From Tetmemena sp. SeJ-2015 (Eukaryota > Ciliophora > Spirotrichea > Sporadotrichida > Oxytrichidae): 64,000 nt of DNA. The translations under genes were made by a program, and so were the position numbers. The stretch is taken from assembly GCA_027382625.1 (NCBI GenBank), contig JAJKFJ010022597.1, positions 1 to 64,000 on the forward strand. Direction: 5' to 3'. Below the pieces are notes generated by a model. That model did not search any database and was not told the origin of the DNA. It worked only from the letters and a program-made list of their open reading frames with translations. This document shows positions 10,567 through 24,398 of the stretch, in pieces (the first letter of the stretch is position 1; every line of letters begins with the position of its first letter).

Positions 10567-13500
10567 ATGAGCACGGACTTAAATTATCTGAGAATATCGC
10601 GCTCTTCTTTTGGTAGGGAATACGGTTTAATAACTGCGCTTTAGGAAGCTCATTCAGAACAATATTGTGTCTTTTGAAATTATCGTTTTAATAAATGCTT
10701 TGTTATGAGATTTAGCATTATGATTGAAAGTTATGGGGCGCTGATGCTGATAGACCTAGGTCTGTAGACTTGTGTGATAGTGGACATATTTTAATCGAAC
10801 GGTTCCCTAGATAGCGGTGCCATCAGCCATAATACAGAGACTTCTTCTTCTTAAACTCACTCAGGTAAAAAATAATTATTTAATATCCATCTTTTTTAGA
10901 CTATGATCCCAGCTATTCTAATTAGTTAAATTGACAATTATTAATTATACATTCTAAAATCCAAGACATCTTCAAGAGTTCATAATAATGTGTAATAATA
11001 CTTATCAATAAATTATTTGAGTAAAAAATTGTGAGTTAACACAACTACACGATAAACCTGATGAGGCATGCAGTATTTACAGGCTACTTGCTAGCCACTC
11101 TACTTTCCCTAAACTTGCCAGTTATTTTCACATTGATCATAATATTTAAATGTAGTTTGTATTTTAAGTTTACTGGTTGTGCTTTTGAAATTTAAGGGAA
11201 GCAAACACTCATATAATATAGCTTTATACAAGATCATTTTAAATTAGAAGCGATGAAGACACAAGCTCAGCTCTGCACAAAGGTCTAACTCTAAACTTTG
11301 TGCTACTTAAGACAGTCTTCAGCACCTACATCTTATTGTGCAGTCTGGTTAGTCTGCAAGATCTAGACTCCCAAAATAAAATCCTTACAGTCACTTTAAT
11401 TGCCCTCAACTTACTGATGCTGTTCATACTGCTATCCCTCTTAGTCATATAAAATAATAATCAAGTAATGAATGTAGCAATATATTTCTTTTTTTCAATA
11501 GTGATGTATATGATGGTGAGAGTACCAAACTAACTCACACCCTGGTCTGAAACATCTTCCCAACCTCAGATATTTGAACACTCTTATAAACTTTTTCTGG
11601 CCTTCGCCTACGCATTTCGAATGGACACCACCCTCAGATATGTCTCTATCATTCTATATTAAATGTCTTATTTAATAATATGTATTCTTGTGTTTCTAAC
11701 ACTTCTGGGCAAGTTTTGGATGAGGATTTACAAAAGCATTATTTGGGATTAGCGATTACACAAGTTCTCTCCATAAATAATAGAGATAGAAATAAAATAG
11801 TTTATTTTTGATTAGTGATTCTCTCTGTATAAGAATGCATTTCTGCTCCACTACTATTTTACTCTGTTATTTTCAGGATTCTACTCAGACCAGAAGTATT
11901 TCATATACTCTTCCATTCTTTAAATCTTCTCTCTGATGATGGCTCACTACTTCATAAATAGCTACCGATTCAAAGTCCAGGTAAGTACCTATCATCTAGA
12001 ATGGTTTTAAATAAAGTTGAGGGGCTACATTATTTGCTATGATGGATATTATATATTTCAAAAAATGATGTTGTAGTAACAAATGATGGCTTTTAGGTAA
12101 ACATCAGAATATTATCTTTGATATGACTCTCTATTAGTATCTTTTTTTTGTGTGGGTTAAGCAGTGCAAACTCCCTCAAGATAATTTAAAACGGAGCAAG
12201 AATAGGGGCGGAGGATGTGTCATTCTAATAATCAATATTGATTAATATTGCATAAAAATTAGCCACATTTAATTCTCTTTATCCCAGCAAGAATAAATTT
12301 ATCAATATCAAATTTTAATTCATTATTTAACGAATTTAAAAGTTATATAAATAATTGAGAGGATTACAATAATTGGAGATTAAAGTATTCTCTATCTCTA
12401 TAAATAAATAATTTCTACTATTTTTGTATTAATTCTCTTCCTCGCATTCATCGACTTTGAAGGAAGCTTTTTAATTCTTCTTGATACTCCTAAATCACAA
12501 AAATAAGAAAATTAATTTAAAATATAATCACCCAGAGGACAGAAACGTAATGAAGTGCATCTCTCAGCTAAAATAAAGAATTTGCAAATTTACTAATGGA
12601 TTTAATTAAATACATGCACATCCAAGAATGCGTCAGTTACAAGGAAGAGCTCACTCTCAAGCTAGTAGATATCTACAACTTTCAAAATGGCAAAGAATCA
12701 ACTAATTCCCAATGAAATAAATTTTTATGATAAATATGCGACTGTTTTTATAGTTAGAAGTTTTATAATAACTTTTGAATAATTATAATCAAAATGAGGA
12801 TGAAGAAGAAGAGGATGAGGGAGCAGAAAACATCAATCTAATGAAGTGACAACAAAATGGCTCTGCTCACACCAAGCATACCTATAGACAGGGAAGCTCC
12901 ATGGATTTCTCACTTTACGAACTGGGCTCTCAAGGCACTACGCAGAAGATGAATAGTAAATTCCAGAACATATTCAACTTAGAGCCAGACTAATCAATAA
13001 AAGAGGATGATCACGAATACAAAAGTTTATTTTATTTATGATTTTAGGGCAAGACAGCCACGGAAGCAAAGCAGAAACCCACTAGCAAGAGTTTAAATAT
13101 GACATTTAATATATGGGCTTTTAAGAGGATTTGGTAAAGCTCAGTCCGCAGAAGACTTAAAATATTTTAAAGATTTAAAATGCCTATCTTATCTTTTACT
13201 TATTACTGCAAAAGCGATTAGAGAAGCAGCAGAGAAAAATAGATGTGATATCTCACTTTTTTGAAGTTCCACCTTAAGAATGTGGGCAATTCCTAACTGC
13301 ATTTATTCCTCCTAAAGCTCTACTACACCAAAAATTAGTGAATGTAAATTATAGACTTCAATTTTTTAATTTCACCATTTTCGTGACTAAAAATTACCAT
13401 TTGGGACATTTTCAACTCATCCAATTCCAAGAAGACAAAAAGAGCAGAGTTAATTTCTTAGAGAAAATTATAAGAGGCATTCATGTCAAATACTTTGAAA

Positions 13501-16500
13501 GCCTAATCAAAGGTCAGCAAGAAGGTTTGTAGAAGCAAATTGACTTGAAGGCAGTCATTGAAAACAACTTTATGAAAAAAATTTTTACAACTAGTGCATG
13601 ACAAGATTCGACTAAACTTTTAAATTTGGTTACTTTATTATGATATTTGTGAATAGTATTAAACTTTGATAAGTTTGAGTGACACAATTTACTCTTTCTG
13701 GCAGACTTTGTATGCTCAGAAGGAAAATACTGATATCTATCAGCTGTTTAATTTTTAATTGCTATCCTAGAATAAGCTGGGTCTATAAACCACCCTTCTT
13801 AAATTTGATGAAGTTATTATCTCTCTAAGTTTAGATTGCTCGCTCAATTGAGCGAACTAAAGTGCTCTACCGAGAAATAGAAGAAAAGAAGAATCACTAG
13901 GTGGATTAGAAACTTTACCTCAAGATGGCGGCCCTTTTTATAAGATGGTGGTATTCAAATCTAAGGAAAGCCAAGACGAATTCATCAAATTTAGAAACTG
14001 CTAGCACACTCAGAAGCTATTCAAAGTCGATAAAGTGGTTGAGAACATCAAAGAAAAGGGAATCATAATCGCAAACTACAATTAGAATGGACCATCTTTG
14101 ATTAAAATCTATTGAGTAAGGTAATTGAATTTAATACTGAAGGACCGATGAAGATATTCTTCATGAATAAGGCAGCACTGAGCATGACCCAATATCAACC
14201 CAATTAGATAGGACAAATGCGCATCAGTTAGCTCATGCCAACTATAGTTTCAGAGAACCACAATATGTTCATCCAGAGATTTCTCAGCACTGGAAAATCT
14301 AAACTCATAGGGAAGGAAAGAATCCTACCTCTTAAGACAAAAGAAAACTTTATTACACTTGTGAAGATGTCCCTGTTCATAAACCCAGCTAACTACGACC
14401 ACCTAAACTTATTCCTTGAGCCAGAGGAGAGTTTGAACCCGTTTGATGATCAAAACGAGCTTGAAAATGTCACTTCTTTAACTGTGAGAAAAATGCATAC
14501 AGTTGGCTTCTTTATCATAGGTAACTCATATACTTCCAGTTCTAAATAATTTAGACTAAAACATGCAGATCATGGAAATATCAGAATCACTGTGCCAAGT
14601 TTGTGGCCTCAGCTATGACTTGATAGAGGCTCTTTAAGATGACAGAGGAAGTCAGCTATATTTGTAGGATTTATTCGAGCTGGCTCCAAGTAAACCTGCA
14701 TACCAATCAACGAATCCTATGTTTCAATCTCTAACATACTAAAAATAGGGAGGGTATGCTAAAAATTTAAGAGGAATTAAAAATTCCTCAGGGCATAAAA
14801 GTTAAACACTTCGGTAATTTTTGAAGCCACCACTTAATTTGTGATACGAGTCTACCTATGGAATAACTGTAAAGACAGAGATGAGTTCTCCTACTGCGCT
14901 TCAAAGAAGATTCGAATTAAGAATGGACATTACGATAATTTCTCCCTACTTTAACCTGTACACTGATCTCATCCATATGCTAGACGTCACTATGAATAAA
15001 AATAAATATCAACATGGATAGACTTAGAGGGGGAAAAATCACCTAGCTTGGTGATTTCACTGAGGGTGGTGCCACCTTCAAGTAACATGATGTAAAAATG
15101 GCCAATGGTCAAGCCTTAACCAGACTATCTCAAGAAACATCAGCTAGGATAGGCATACACTTGTATTTGATTAACTCACTCTTAACAATTTCAGCTGTTA
15201 CTTTACTCCCTTGAGGTCTCGTCTTGGGAGGGGTTTTAATCAAGGACAAATGAGCTAAGATTTGGGGAAAATTACTATTCTCGCTCAGTTTTGTGGCATT
15301 CGTATTAACATCACTGACCATTCTACTACCAACATGGAATTTTAATATTTAACCTCTTTAAAATAATTTGAATTAGAAATGGAATTTGATATATTCCTCA
15401 TTTAACTACCTTCTCATGTCCTCTCTCCAGGCTTACTTTTCTGATTATTGCTTTCTTCACTAAACGGCACCCCAACTCTCCACTCGTGAAAAAAGTGGCA
15501 GTTAAGTTTTTTAATTCCGTGGATACAATATTATTAAATATCAAGTCTTTGCTGTGGTATCTTAGATGCAATTTTAATGAGCAATGGCCGGCTGATCTCA
15601 CTACACCTCGCCGGTCGACTTTAGTGCCACACTACTTTTTCAATATTACTTGATTTTCTAATTTAATAATGAAGGATGCTAAATCTCCTGATTTAGGGGT
15701 AAAAATGGCAAAAGACACAGCTTAGAATTAGATCTTTGAAGTAGATGATGAAATCAAATCTAGGAAACCCTTTCGCTTCTTCAGTTCAGCCCAAATAAAA
15801 AGAAACAATAGCAAACCGATAGATACATTAACTAGCCAAGTCTATGAAAAGATAGACCTGCTTAATGTAGAAGAGGAAAAACAGGAAGGCAAAGGTAATA
15901 ACGATAATGTTTATGATCAAAGTAAAGCAGTCGAAATCACTATAGAAATGCTACTTTCAGGACAAATTTTCAATAACGTTATATGTCGCTTCTCTTTGGA
16001 TCACTTTAGGGATACAGTAAGGGGAAGCTAAGATGCAGAGTTGGAAGTAAACGAAGACGGCCCCAACTAAAGGTTGATGATCTCAAATAATTTCTCCTTC
16101 TAAAAACTTGATAAAGATATCTCCATTAAATTTTATTGCTAAGTTTAAACAATCGCATTTTACTGTCGAGCTCGCTTAATAAAAAATTATTTCCTTCATA
16201 TATTCTATTTTGCTTGCAGGGTAGACTTCTTCTTAGATGGTTAAATCATGATGCCTATTGTTTTTGTAAAGCAGAGCAACAATGAAAGTCTGTTTGCTCT
16301 TTTCTAAAAGAAGATAAGCACTCTCAGTACGAGGCTAAAGCCAAGCTTGAAGGATATTGAAGAAGCTAGACTCCAAGAAAAGTATAAGCTCGAGAGGGAG
16401 AACTCTATTGATTTGTTTTTATGGAATAAAAGATTGATGATAACTGTCTTTTTATTACAAATGAAGGCCTAATTTTGTAAGTTTTAATAAGATTTTTAAT

Positions 16501-19500
16501 GATTCAGATACGTCTATCTAGGAGCAGATTTTCCAATCTCAATCTTCTTAGTCATCTGGCAGCTAGTCGGACTTTCTACTATTTTTATCTTTACTCTATA
16601 TTTCATATGCAAATTGTATGTAAGACTCTATGATGCTGGTGTTCTCTAAGTTTTCTTAGCAAATTGAGCAAAAGAATACCCCAATCACTCTCAAGTTGAT
16701 TATTAACATGTTAAATTAATATGGGTAAGTTCAATTTAATTTTGATAATGAACATCTTTGGGATCGTGATAATCATAATCCTGATCACGAGCATCGTGGA
16801 GTTTTCTCTCACATATTAAAACATCAATGAATCCACTTCAGGGTTGCACATTACTTACCTTGCACTAGCAAGACTAAGATATCAATTTAAAATGTAATTG
16901 GTTCGATTAGACTCAACTGCCTGAGACAAATAAGACCCATCGTTCAAACATTACTCCTAATCAGCAACGGCTACTAGTCAGTGAGCAGCTCAGTCTACGC
17001 AGACAGATTCAATCTCAATCTTGACATGCTAGAGAAGAATGCCGACCTCATGAGAATATGCAAAATATATCCTCTTTCTTAAAAATATATTAAGAGAAAG
17101 TATCAAGTTGAGCTAGAAGGCTTGCAACTATTCAGAGGAAACAGTCTACTTGTACTGGACTCTTATTTATTTCAAAGTGAATTTTAGTATTGGACTTCAT
17201 AGATAGCAAGGGGAAGTTTTATGAGCTCAGCTAGACAGGTGCTCAAGGCACTTATCTCTATCTGAGTTCTTCAAATAATCAACAGTGCGTTTTAAAATAT
17301 ATTGAGAGTAACATAAACGACATCTTGAAGCAAGGTAGACAGCTGGGATCTAAGGCCTTCTTTACTTCAAACAACAATATATTAAACAACACCTCAATAG
17401 AAGAGTCAAGCCTACAAAATTTACCTATGACTTTAAATTTTAAGCACTTTGAGTTTCCTTGAGCAAGAGCTATTCATGGTGCTGTATAATCAGAACAACA
17501 ATCATAATAAATATTTGAAATAGCTTTGCTTACTTTTGAATCTGTATGATAACATAAGAAGCTTTGCTAGAACTTACAACGCCCTTCAAGCGGCAATATA
17601 AGATAAAGTGAGCTACACATAGACCATGACCTACATCTGTGTGGCTCTAATTTTTACCTGCTCAGTGATAGCAGCTCCCATCACCTTCCAAATAGTGAAG
17701 AGAGTGAAAGCCCTGATGGGTCTATTCCTGGACTTCACCAGAGAGGAGATCGCTCTAAACTTACTTCAAATACAAAACTTTGATAAGTTCATGTCAGTGG
17801 AGACAACATTCTCTCGGGTCTAGAATGCATTTTCAGATGGAGTAGTCTCAGGGCAGGCATCAAGTGCTTTCGTAATAAACAGTGCAGCTGACTCCAGTTC
17901 AGTAAGCATGCGAATAAAGAGGATGGGGAAGAAGAGCACAAGCTTGACTAAGACGCTTCAAGGAGAAGCAGCTGCTAATGCAGGTGGCGGGATAAACTTA
18001 GCTGCCAAGATTGGTAAAATGGTTCTCAATAAGAACATAACCAAAAAGAACGAACCTGTCAGAATGATAGTTTAAGATTACGTAGTTTGTTTATATATTA
18101 GGGAATGGACAAGGGTGAATCTAAGTAGGTAAAGCGCAAGATGTAAAATCCTTCCAACCAGAGTCAAGTCTACTTGCAAAACCCATCTTCACAGACTTAG
18201 CCATCTCACCCAGATATGCAGTTCAACAATAATTCAGACAGATATGGCAAATAACTTAACCTCAACGATATATGGAATAATAACTAACTACCTTTATTTG
18301 AGCAGATATTAAAGAGGAGAAGGAGTCTGATTCATCAAACTCAGTCAGCTCTTCTTCAAACTCTTCCTCTTCTTCGAAAAAGCACAAACGCCGTCACCTT
18401 AAACATAAGGGTAAAAGCTCAGGTGTGTCCTCAGAGTCATTGGGTGCTCGCCATCGTTTGTCCTCTGATGGAGGAGATAGGCGCCACTCTGATGCTCATA
18501 GTCAAGGGCACGAGATAGACCTAGGAAGTCAATTTAAAGAGGAGTCGCCCTTAAGGAATAAACTGAGAGAGAACTTGAACAAGACTATCATAAAACAGAT
18601 GGGAGCTATTTCAGTGTGCTGCCTCATCGTAATTGCCTACTTCGTTATTTTCTACATTCTCAGCAACACGGCTTTCAACGCCATGAATACTAACATCGAT
18701 CTTATCAAAGCTATCAAGTCAAGGAAAACTTCAATTAAGAGATGAATATGAATTTATTTAAAACTTCGAAAGACAACATCTTCTTCGGAATACAACAGCC
18801 TTATCTTGAGAATAGAACTATCCTCATTAACGGAGGGTAAGAGGAGATGGCCTACTACTTGACAAGAGGCTATCAAGAGGAGCAAGTTTACTAGGCTTAG
18901 ATAATTCAAGCCAATCCCTCATAACTTTCTTATAATTTGTTCATAAGTGCTTTAAGTTTTGAAAGTAACTGGATGAGATGTACGATGATTTCTTAGCTTT
19001 TGATTCTTATACATTCTGTGATGTGTACTACGATTCAGGAGTGCCTCGCTATCCAGGGAACAACTTCACTACGGAGACTTGCAAAAGCGTTGCCTCTGGA
19101 TTAGCTGCTTCAGGAGTAGACCTCTACTTCTCTAAAGTAATCACTTCACTCCAGCAATTAAAAGATACTCCATACTTTGCTATAAATCTTAAATTATTCT
19201 TATAAGTAGAAAGCAAGTGCAAATTAAGTTCAACACAACCTCAAGACAGGTGAAGCATATTCAACAAATCCTGGGCGCTCCAGAGTACTTATCCGTGAGG
19301 GACTTGCAAATGCAGCTGACAACTGACCCTTGGAACTATCTTGAGGACAAGGCACTTGGAATCATATTTTAGTACAACTCTGATCAGAAACGCAATTTCT
19401 TGCTGCTCTTTAGCTTGTTTATTTCCCTGATGGTTGTGGCTTGCTTTATCTTTTTCCTGAGTAAGTTATTCTAGAGTGATTTCTTGTTTTAAATTTTGTT

Positions 19501-19674
19501 TTAGAAGTATTTAAGACCATGAATTTATAGAAAGCAATATTTGTAAATGATGTGTGAGTCTTTTTGTATGAAAGAGGAGATGCTGTATTCAAATAAAATG
19601 CTTTACCTGATAAACTTCGAGGAGTGGAAGGATGACCAAAGACAGAGGATACTCAAGTTCCTTAACAACTATTG
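10567..19674 (+). CDS. TmcB-like multi-pass membrane protein with PAS domain
   Basis: This resembles the large ciliate family annotated 'tiny macrocysts protein B-like' or PAS-domain membrane proteins, of unknown function. The likely start is ATG 10567. Hydrophobic segments cover about 10690-12000, followed by acidic and Lys/Gln-rich cytosolic stretches. A PAS-like block lies at about 14150-14400 (ISQLMPTIVSENHNMFIQRF). After that come two further ectodomains bounded by membrane spans near 16500-16800, 17630-17700, 18600-18680 and 19400-19460. It ends KFLNNY followed by TGA at 19672. In-frame TGA codons at 10675, 11816, 12847, 15212 and 15251 read naturally as Trp, for example TLLPWGLVLGG. 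Many frame breaks mark unresolved IESs. Treating all this as one gene is inference; the 15000-15650 stretch could be separate. Confidence 0.6.
14140..14560 (+). other. PAS-domain segment of the TmcB-like protein
   Basis: The segment contains FMNKAALSMTQYQPNQIGQM, then ISQLMPTIVSENHNMFIQRF and a strand-like stretch ending near NPANYDHL. This order of N-terminal helix, 'LMP..H..FI..F' and a following basic strand is typical of PAS domains in this ciliate family. It may bind a small ligand or cofactor, but the sequence does not show which. Confidence 0.6.
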
Positions 19675-20072
19675 ACTCAAAAAAGGTTAATAAATTATTA
19701 AAAAGTGACCTTTTTTCTCCATTTTTAGCAAGCTTCTCAGCTCCTTATAAACATTGAATGAGAAATAGTTATTTAGCTTAAATATAAAAGCAAGCATACT
19801 TTATTGTATAAAAAAAGTATTATACTATTCAGTGTGAGGTGCAATTATAGTCACTTAAAATTTTAAAATAGGCGCTGTAGACTGGAAAATAAGCAAGTTT
19901 ACTACGACTGGGCTAAAGCATCAATTTATAGCATTACTGCAAAATTAAGAAAATATTCTCTTTAAATTTTTTAACTAATGATAATTAAGAATTACTAATT
20001 TAAGAAAGAAATTCAATTCTCTAATTCCTAAATAATTAGGTGAGGTTTAATAAGTGATTATACTCACTCAGC
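19675..20072. other. Convergent AT-rich intergenic region
   Basis: It lies between the stop codons of two convergent genes. It is strongly AT-rich with poly-T and TTTAAA runs. No coding or RNA gene is recognised. Confidence 0.5.
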
Positions 20073-22471
20073 ATCTGAAATAGCTTATTTTAAATAAATG
20101 AGTGTATTAAGTTAAAACAATTTAAGTGATAGCGCTGAGGTTATTAGAACTCGTCATATCGATTTGAGAGAGATTCCTGCTGTCAAGTCCGAAAGTCTTC
20201 ATCTCTCCCTCTGAAAAATTGCTTATGTTATTCAACCCGTCCTGGAAACTATTGTTCTAGTCTCCACCTTTAATAGGTGAAAAGTCAAACTTAAAATTCT
20301 CACAATCTTTCTCCCACAATAAAAAGTCACCCTCATCGTCGTCAAGCTATCTGACTGGCTGCTCGAATTCATCCTCATCGCCCTCAGCAAATATCTCAAC
20401 ATTATTGGCCCTGTGAGTTTAGGGGTGGATCTTATCAGTATTCTGAACTTCGATTTCTATTTGCCTTCGCTAGCGAACGTTTTAGTGACTCCCTCTACGC
20501 TGGTTATTGTAGCTCTGCTCTTCAGAATCTGAGCCCTCCTCATCACTCTGCTCATGGAAAATCTCTTGACCCTTAGGGATGTACTTATTCGAGTCTAACT
20601 TGTGCAAAGGGAGAGGCTTGATACCAGTTGGACTCAATAAAAGAGGCTTGTTGCTGCTATCAGGTAAAGTACTGAACTCTTGAAAAACAAAATGAGTAAA
20701 ACTTTTGACTTATCAAAGAATTTATAAGAAGTTGTTGTGGCTTGGATTTGAAGGATGCTCTGTTTGGCTTCTCTAGTTCATTCATGAGTCCTTTCAGGAA
20801 ATCTTGCTGATTAAGCACAGGCTCATCTGCGCCGTCTTGATCTCCATCATCAAGACTCTTGTTTCTCTTAATCGTCTATCTCCTCTTGGCAGCAGCTGCT
20901 GCAGAACTCCTTGGATTGTTGTCGAAAGAATAGTTTCCCTCATCATCTTCGTCAATCACATCGCTATCGCCTTCAATGAAGACGTTATTTTAAGGATCTC
21001 CCATTTGATTCAGCATCTCTTGAGCGTCCAACTCTGAGTCCACCCCATAGCCCTAACTCTAGTCATCCCTTATGGAACTTAAAAAAGTAGCTCTCACTTA
21101 AAAGAGAACTTCCTCCGTTGCTGCTCTGGAGTCTAGACCTGCCTCCAAGTCTAGACCTAAGGCCGGCTCCAAGTCTTGAATTTTTACTTCTAGTATTTCC
21201 TACTTGTCTAATGGAGGTTTCTGAATAAGTATTGCTAGCGAAGGAGCTGTTTGCGTCTCCGAGCACTATGATGTTGCCATCTGAGTATTCACTCTGGCCA
21301 TCCCAGTTTGATTAGTTAGTTCTTTTGATATCAGTCATAGTCATAGAGGAGTCTGAGTCACCTCTGTATTACGAGCCACCATCTGAGGATTCGTATTAGC
21401 GAATGGAGAGGAAGGATTGGTCTTGACTGTACTCGCTTTGACCCCCTATTCTGATAATACCTCCCTCTGACATATTGTCGTCATAACCACCAGCATCAGA
21501 AGTCGACTCCTCAAGCAGCAGCTTGTTTTACTTGCTGCCGAATTAGAATGGCTTGGCCTTGTTCTAGGCAGCATTACCACCTTGGTTAAACTTTCTTGCT
21601 CCTATGATTCCACCAGCGGCTGCAATAATTTCTCAACTTATTAATCTTACATTATACTTTGTGCAGGGTTGGAGAGTTTAACCATACTTGAGCTTGAAAC
21701 ATTGGAGGTATCAAGTTTTCTGGCCCTGAGCTTAGTATTCTTCATGGTAATTTGCTTTTTCTTTCTCAGCATCTGCTCTTTGCGCTTCCTCTCAAGGTAA
21801 TCCTATAAGTAGAAGGTAAGTACACTCGCATTATAATGAAGTAGTAATGAAATGACAAGTAGAGAGATCTTGTGGTGAGTTTAATTTTAGAGTGAAAAAT
21901 TTTAGTATCTGAAGCGAAGCAATAGTTTCTTAGGGGAGTGAACAGAAGCTATAGGCTATTTTATTTCGAAAATATTATATTAAGGACTCCTAATGAAAAT
22001 ATCCCCACCCAAGCAATAGACAAAGTCAGCTTATCTGATATATAAATTGGGGTACTTACTTGATAGAGGTCTTCTCCTCTTTTGCGGTACTGACTATTTA
22101 TCGATTGGTCTGAATCCTGGCGCTTTAGGTACTTCCTTTTGAGTGTGCTCAGATCTTATCAACAATTATAGAACTATTGACTAAGAAAGTAGAAACATGA
22201 TAATAGTTTAAGGTAGTAGATCTTGAAAGTTCTCGTCATCTTCTCTATTAGCCTTTTCTTCATCATCAGAGTTATAGCTTTTGTAGCCCACAAGTGCTTT
22301 TAAGTCTGCAACAGCGTAATTCATGGCTGTGCCCATGATATCCAACCGCTTTTTCTTCATCATAGTTTCGACTCGCTATTAGCGTGCGAGCTCATACTCT
22401 ATATAGTCAGAGGGGGTGGTCATGGGGGCGGCAGACCCACACGAATCTAGTACACTTATTACTGCTCCCAT
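20073..22471 (-). CDS. Unrecognised Ser/Asp-rich protein
   Basis: I do not recognise this protein. It starts MGAVISVLDSCGS at 22471; the glycine after Met could be an N-myristoylation site. It continues with basic (MMKKKRLD) and acidic blocks, Ser/Arg repeats near 21180-21120 (SRLGAGLRSRLGGRSRL), an acidic run with SFDNNPRSSAAA near 20900, and an acidic Ser-rich tail. The last readable codons end at a TGA at 20075-20073. TAA/TAG are used as Gln throughout. Gaps at about 21820-22090 and 21640-21680 look like IESs or introns. The composition suggests a disordered cytosolic or cytoskeletal protein, but no domain is seen. Confidence 0.55.
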
Positions 22472-23154
22472 TTCTCAGTAGTTCTATCTTAGTCTAAATT
22501 CTGCAATTTAATGTGTGCTTGTTATTTTTAACTTATATTCCTAGAAACATCATAATTTGAAAAATGGAACTTTTATGATATAGACTTATGAATCTAAAGA
22601 GATTATAATTTTTCTATGACAATAATAGGAGATAATTATTCACCCTGAAATCAATAAAGAAGATTAAGTAATCAACCAGTCATATTACTCTAATAATTCA
22701 GTAGAAAATTTCCACAGAATCGACTCTAAAGATTTAATTCTCCACTCGGCTAACTTTAAAAAAAATCTATGAATATAAAATTAAAGTAATTTGAAGAAGA
22801 AAATATGAAATTTCTAAATTTTTTGAAAAGGAATTAAAATATTCTTGTTAAATAGAATTTAAACATTTGTATTTTATTAACTTTCATCTTCAAATGATTT
22901 CGTATGATCAATCATATGACCAAATTTATTTCTAACATCTTATAAAAGGTTTGTGGAAAACTTAATCAACAAACAATTCAATATATCGGGCAAGAATCTC
23001 GCTCCTAAAGTAGATCATCACCTAATCAAATGGCTTGAGAATAGCTTCTAGATATCCGCCCATCCATCAACTTTTATTTAATGTTAAACTTATGAATGAG
23101 CAGGTTTATTGTAGGAATCGTAATATAGAGTTATCGAGAAAAGGAGAGTCGCAC
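22472..23154. other. AT-rich intergenic region
   Basis: 22490-22990 is highly AT-rich with no credible coding in either direction. It separates the start of the Ser/Asp-rich gene from the 3' end of the carboxypeptidase gene and may be germline-limited spacer plus promoter. Confidence 0.5.
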
Positions 23155-24398
23155 TCACACTTGGCCAGTCTTCTTTTAGGCTTATTTATTATCCTCCTCC
23201 CCGTTCTGTTTGAGAGTGCCGTTTGGTAGTTAGTTCTCTGCAAAGTACTCGCACAGCTTGTTCAGACGATTTATTGCCCAGAGAGTTAACTTAGGCACCT
23301 CCACCCAACGGTTATCCATGGTCTTAGTATTCATAACTACTACTACAAGGTGCAAGGAGTCTTTCTCGAAAGAGGCTGCCAGGCAAGGACCAGCTGCGGG
23401 AGTAACACCCGTCTTCAAGCCATTGAATCCCTTTCCTAACAGCTTGTTGGTATTTGTCCATTCGAAGTCTCTCTCCTCGTCATAGATGTCAACACAAATA
23501 TATTGAGAGAATACACTCTCACATATTATGAATTTAAATGTCTCTACCCTTACATTCGTAGGTTTATTTATTAACAATCTCTCTCATGATAGGATCCTAC
23601 ATGGCGATACATGCCAGTTTTCCGATATCGTAAGCAGTCGATTTATTATTCTTATGCGATAACCCATGAGGATTAGCGTAGTTAGTTGATTCTAAGCCTA
23701 ACGCTCTTGCATACCTATTCATCTCTTGGATGAAGTATTTGATGGGCTGATCAGATGCCATCCTCCTCTGATTATCTTGTTGCGTTCCCCCACCGTTTGC
23801 ATCATTGGCTTAGCCATTAGCAGCAGCGCCATTGCTATTCTGTTATCCGCTTGAAGCATTGATGTTGGAACTAGCATTTGCAGCTGCGTTGTTACCTGCC
23901 GCTGCGTTATTAGCTCCATTCTGTTGCTATTGCTTGTTGTTCTTATAGCGAGTTGCAACTTCGAACAGGTACTGCCCGAAGTGCTCTGACAAGCAGATAG
24001 CTGCATCATTGCCGCTCGGTAGCATCAATCCGTGCAGTAAGTCCCATACTGAAAGCACATCTCCTGATTTAAGTTTGGCTGATGTGCCTCCAACTGTCGC
24101 TGCGTTTTTAGAAACTTAAAAATTAGCAAACTAGAGATTAACTTACTTCCTTAGTTACTTACTTATTTACTTATGTATGACAAACTTAAAGCATGGTCTT
24201 CTTGGTATTGAGTTTAATCTTGCGTACGATTTGAATGACTACGAAGGCGGTCATGATCTTAGTGAGTGAGGCAATCTCTCGACGGTCATTTTCGCACTTG
24301 CCGAATAAGATTTCGCCAGTGCGGCCATCCATAATAGCCCAAGACTTGGCGGTCACGAAGGGAGGAGCCAAATCAACCAACAGCTTATGAACTAACAT
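23155..24398 (-). CDS. D-Ala-D-Ala carboxypeptidase-like (peptidase S11) protein
   Basis: This belongs to the penicillin-binding serine peptidase family S11, which in bacteria trims peptidoglycan pentapeptides. All three family motifs are visible in order: SxxK in REIASLTKIMTAF (near 24260), SGN in LMLPSGNDAAICLSEHF (near 24020), and KTG in GLKTGVTPAAGPCLAASF (near 23400). Between SGN and KTG sits a low-complexity Asn/Ala/Gln insert (about 23960-23780) not typical of bacterial members. The conserved NPHGL block is near 23660. The chosen ATG (24398) opens MLVHKLLVDLAPPF without a clear signal peptide, so an upstream exon may be missing. The frame is broken near 24120 and 23580, probably by IESs. 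A ciliate has no peptidoglycan; it may act on food bacteria or on other peptides. Its family points to ancient transfer from bacteria. Confidence 0.8.

Noticed and set aside
15130..15601. Minus-strand open frames that look protein-like
   Set aside because: With TGA as Trp the plus strand gives a better reading with membrane-span character (ISAVTLLPWGLVLGGVLIKD) in line with the surrounding plus-strand gene.
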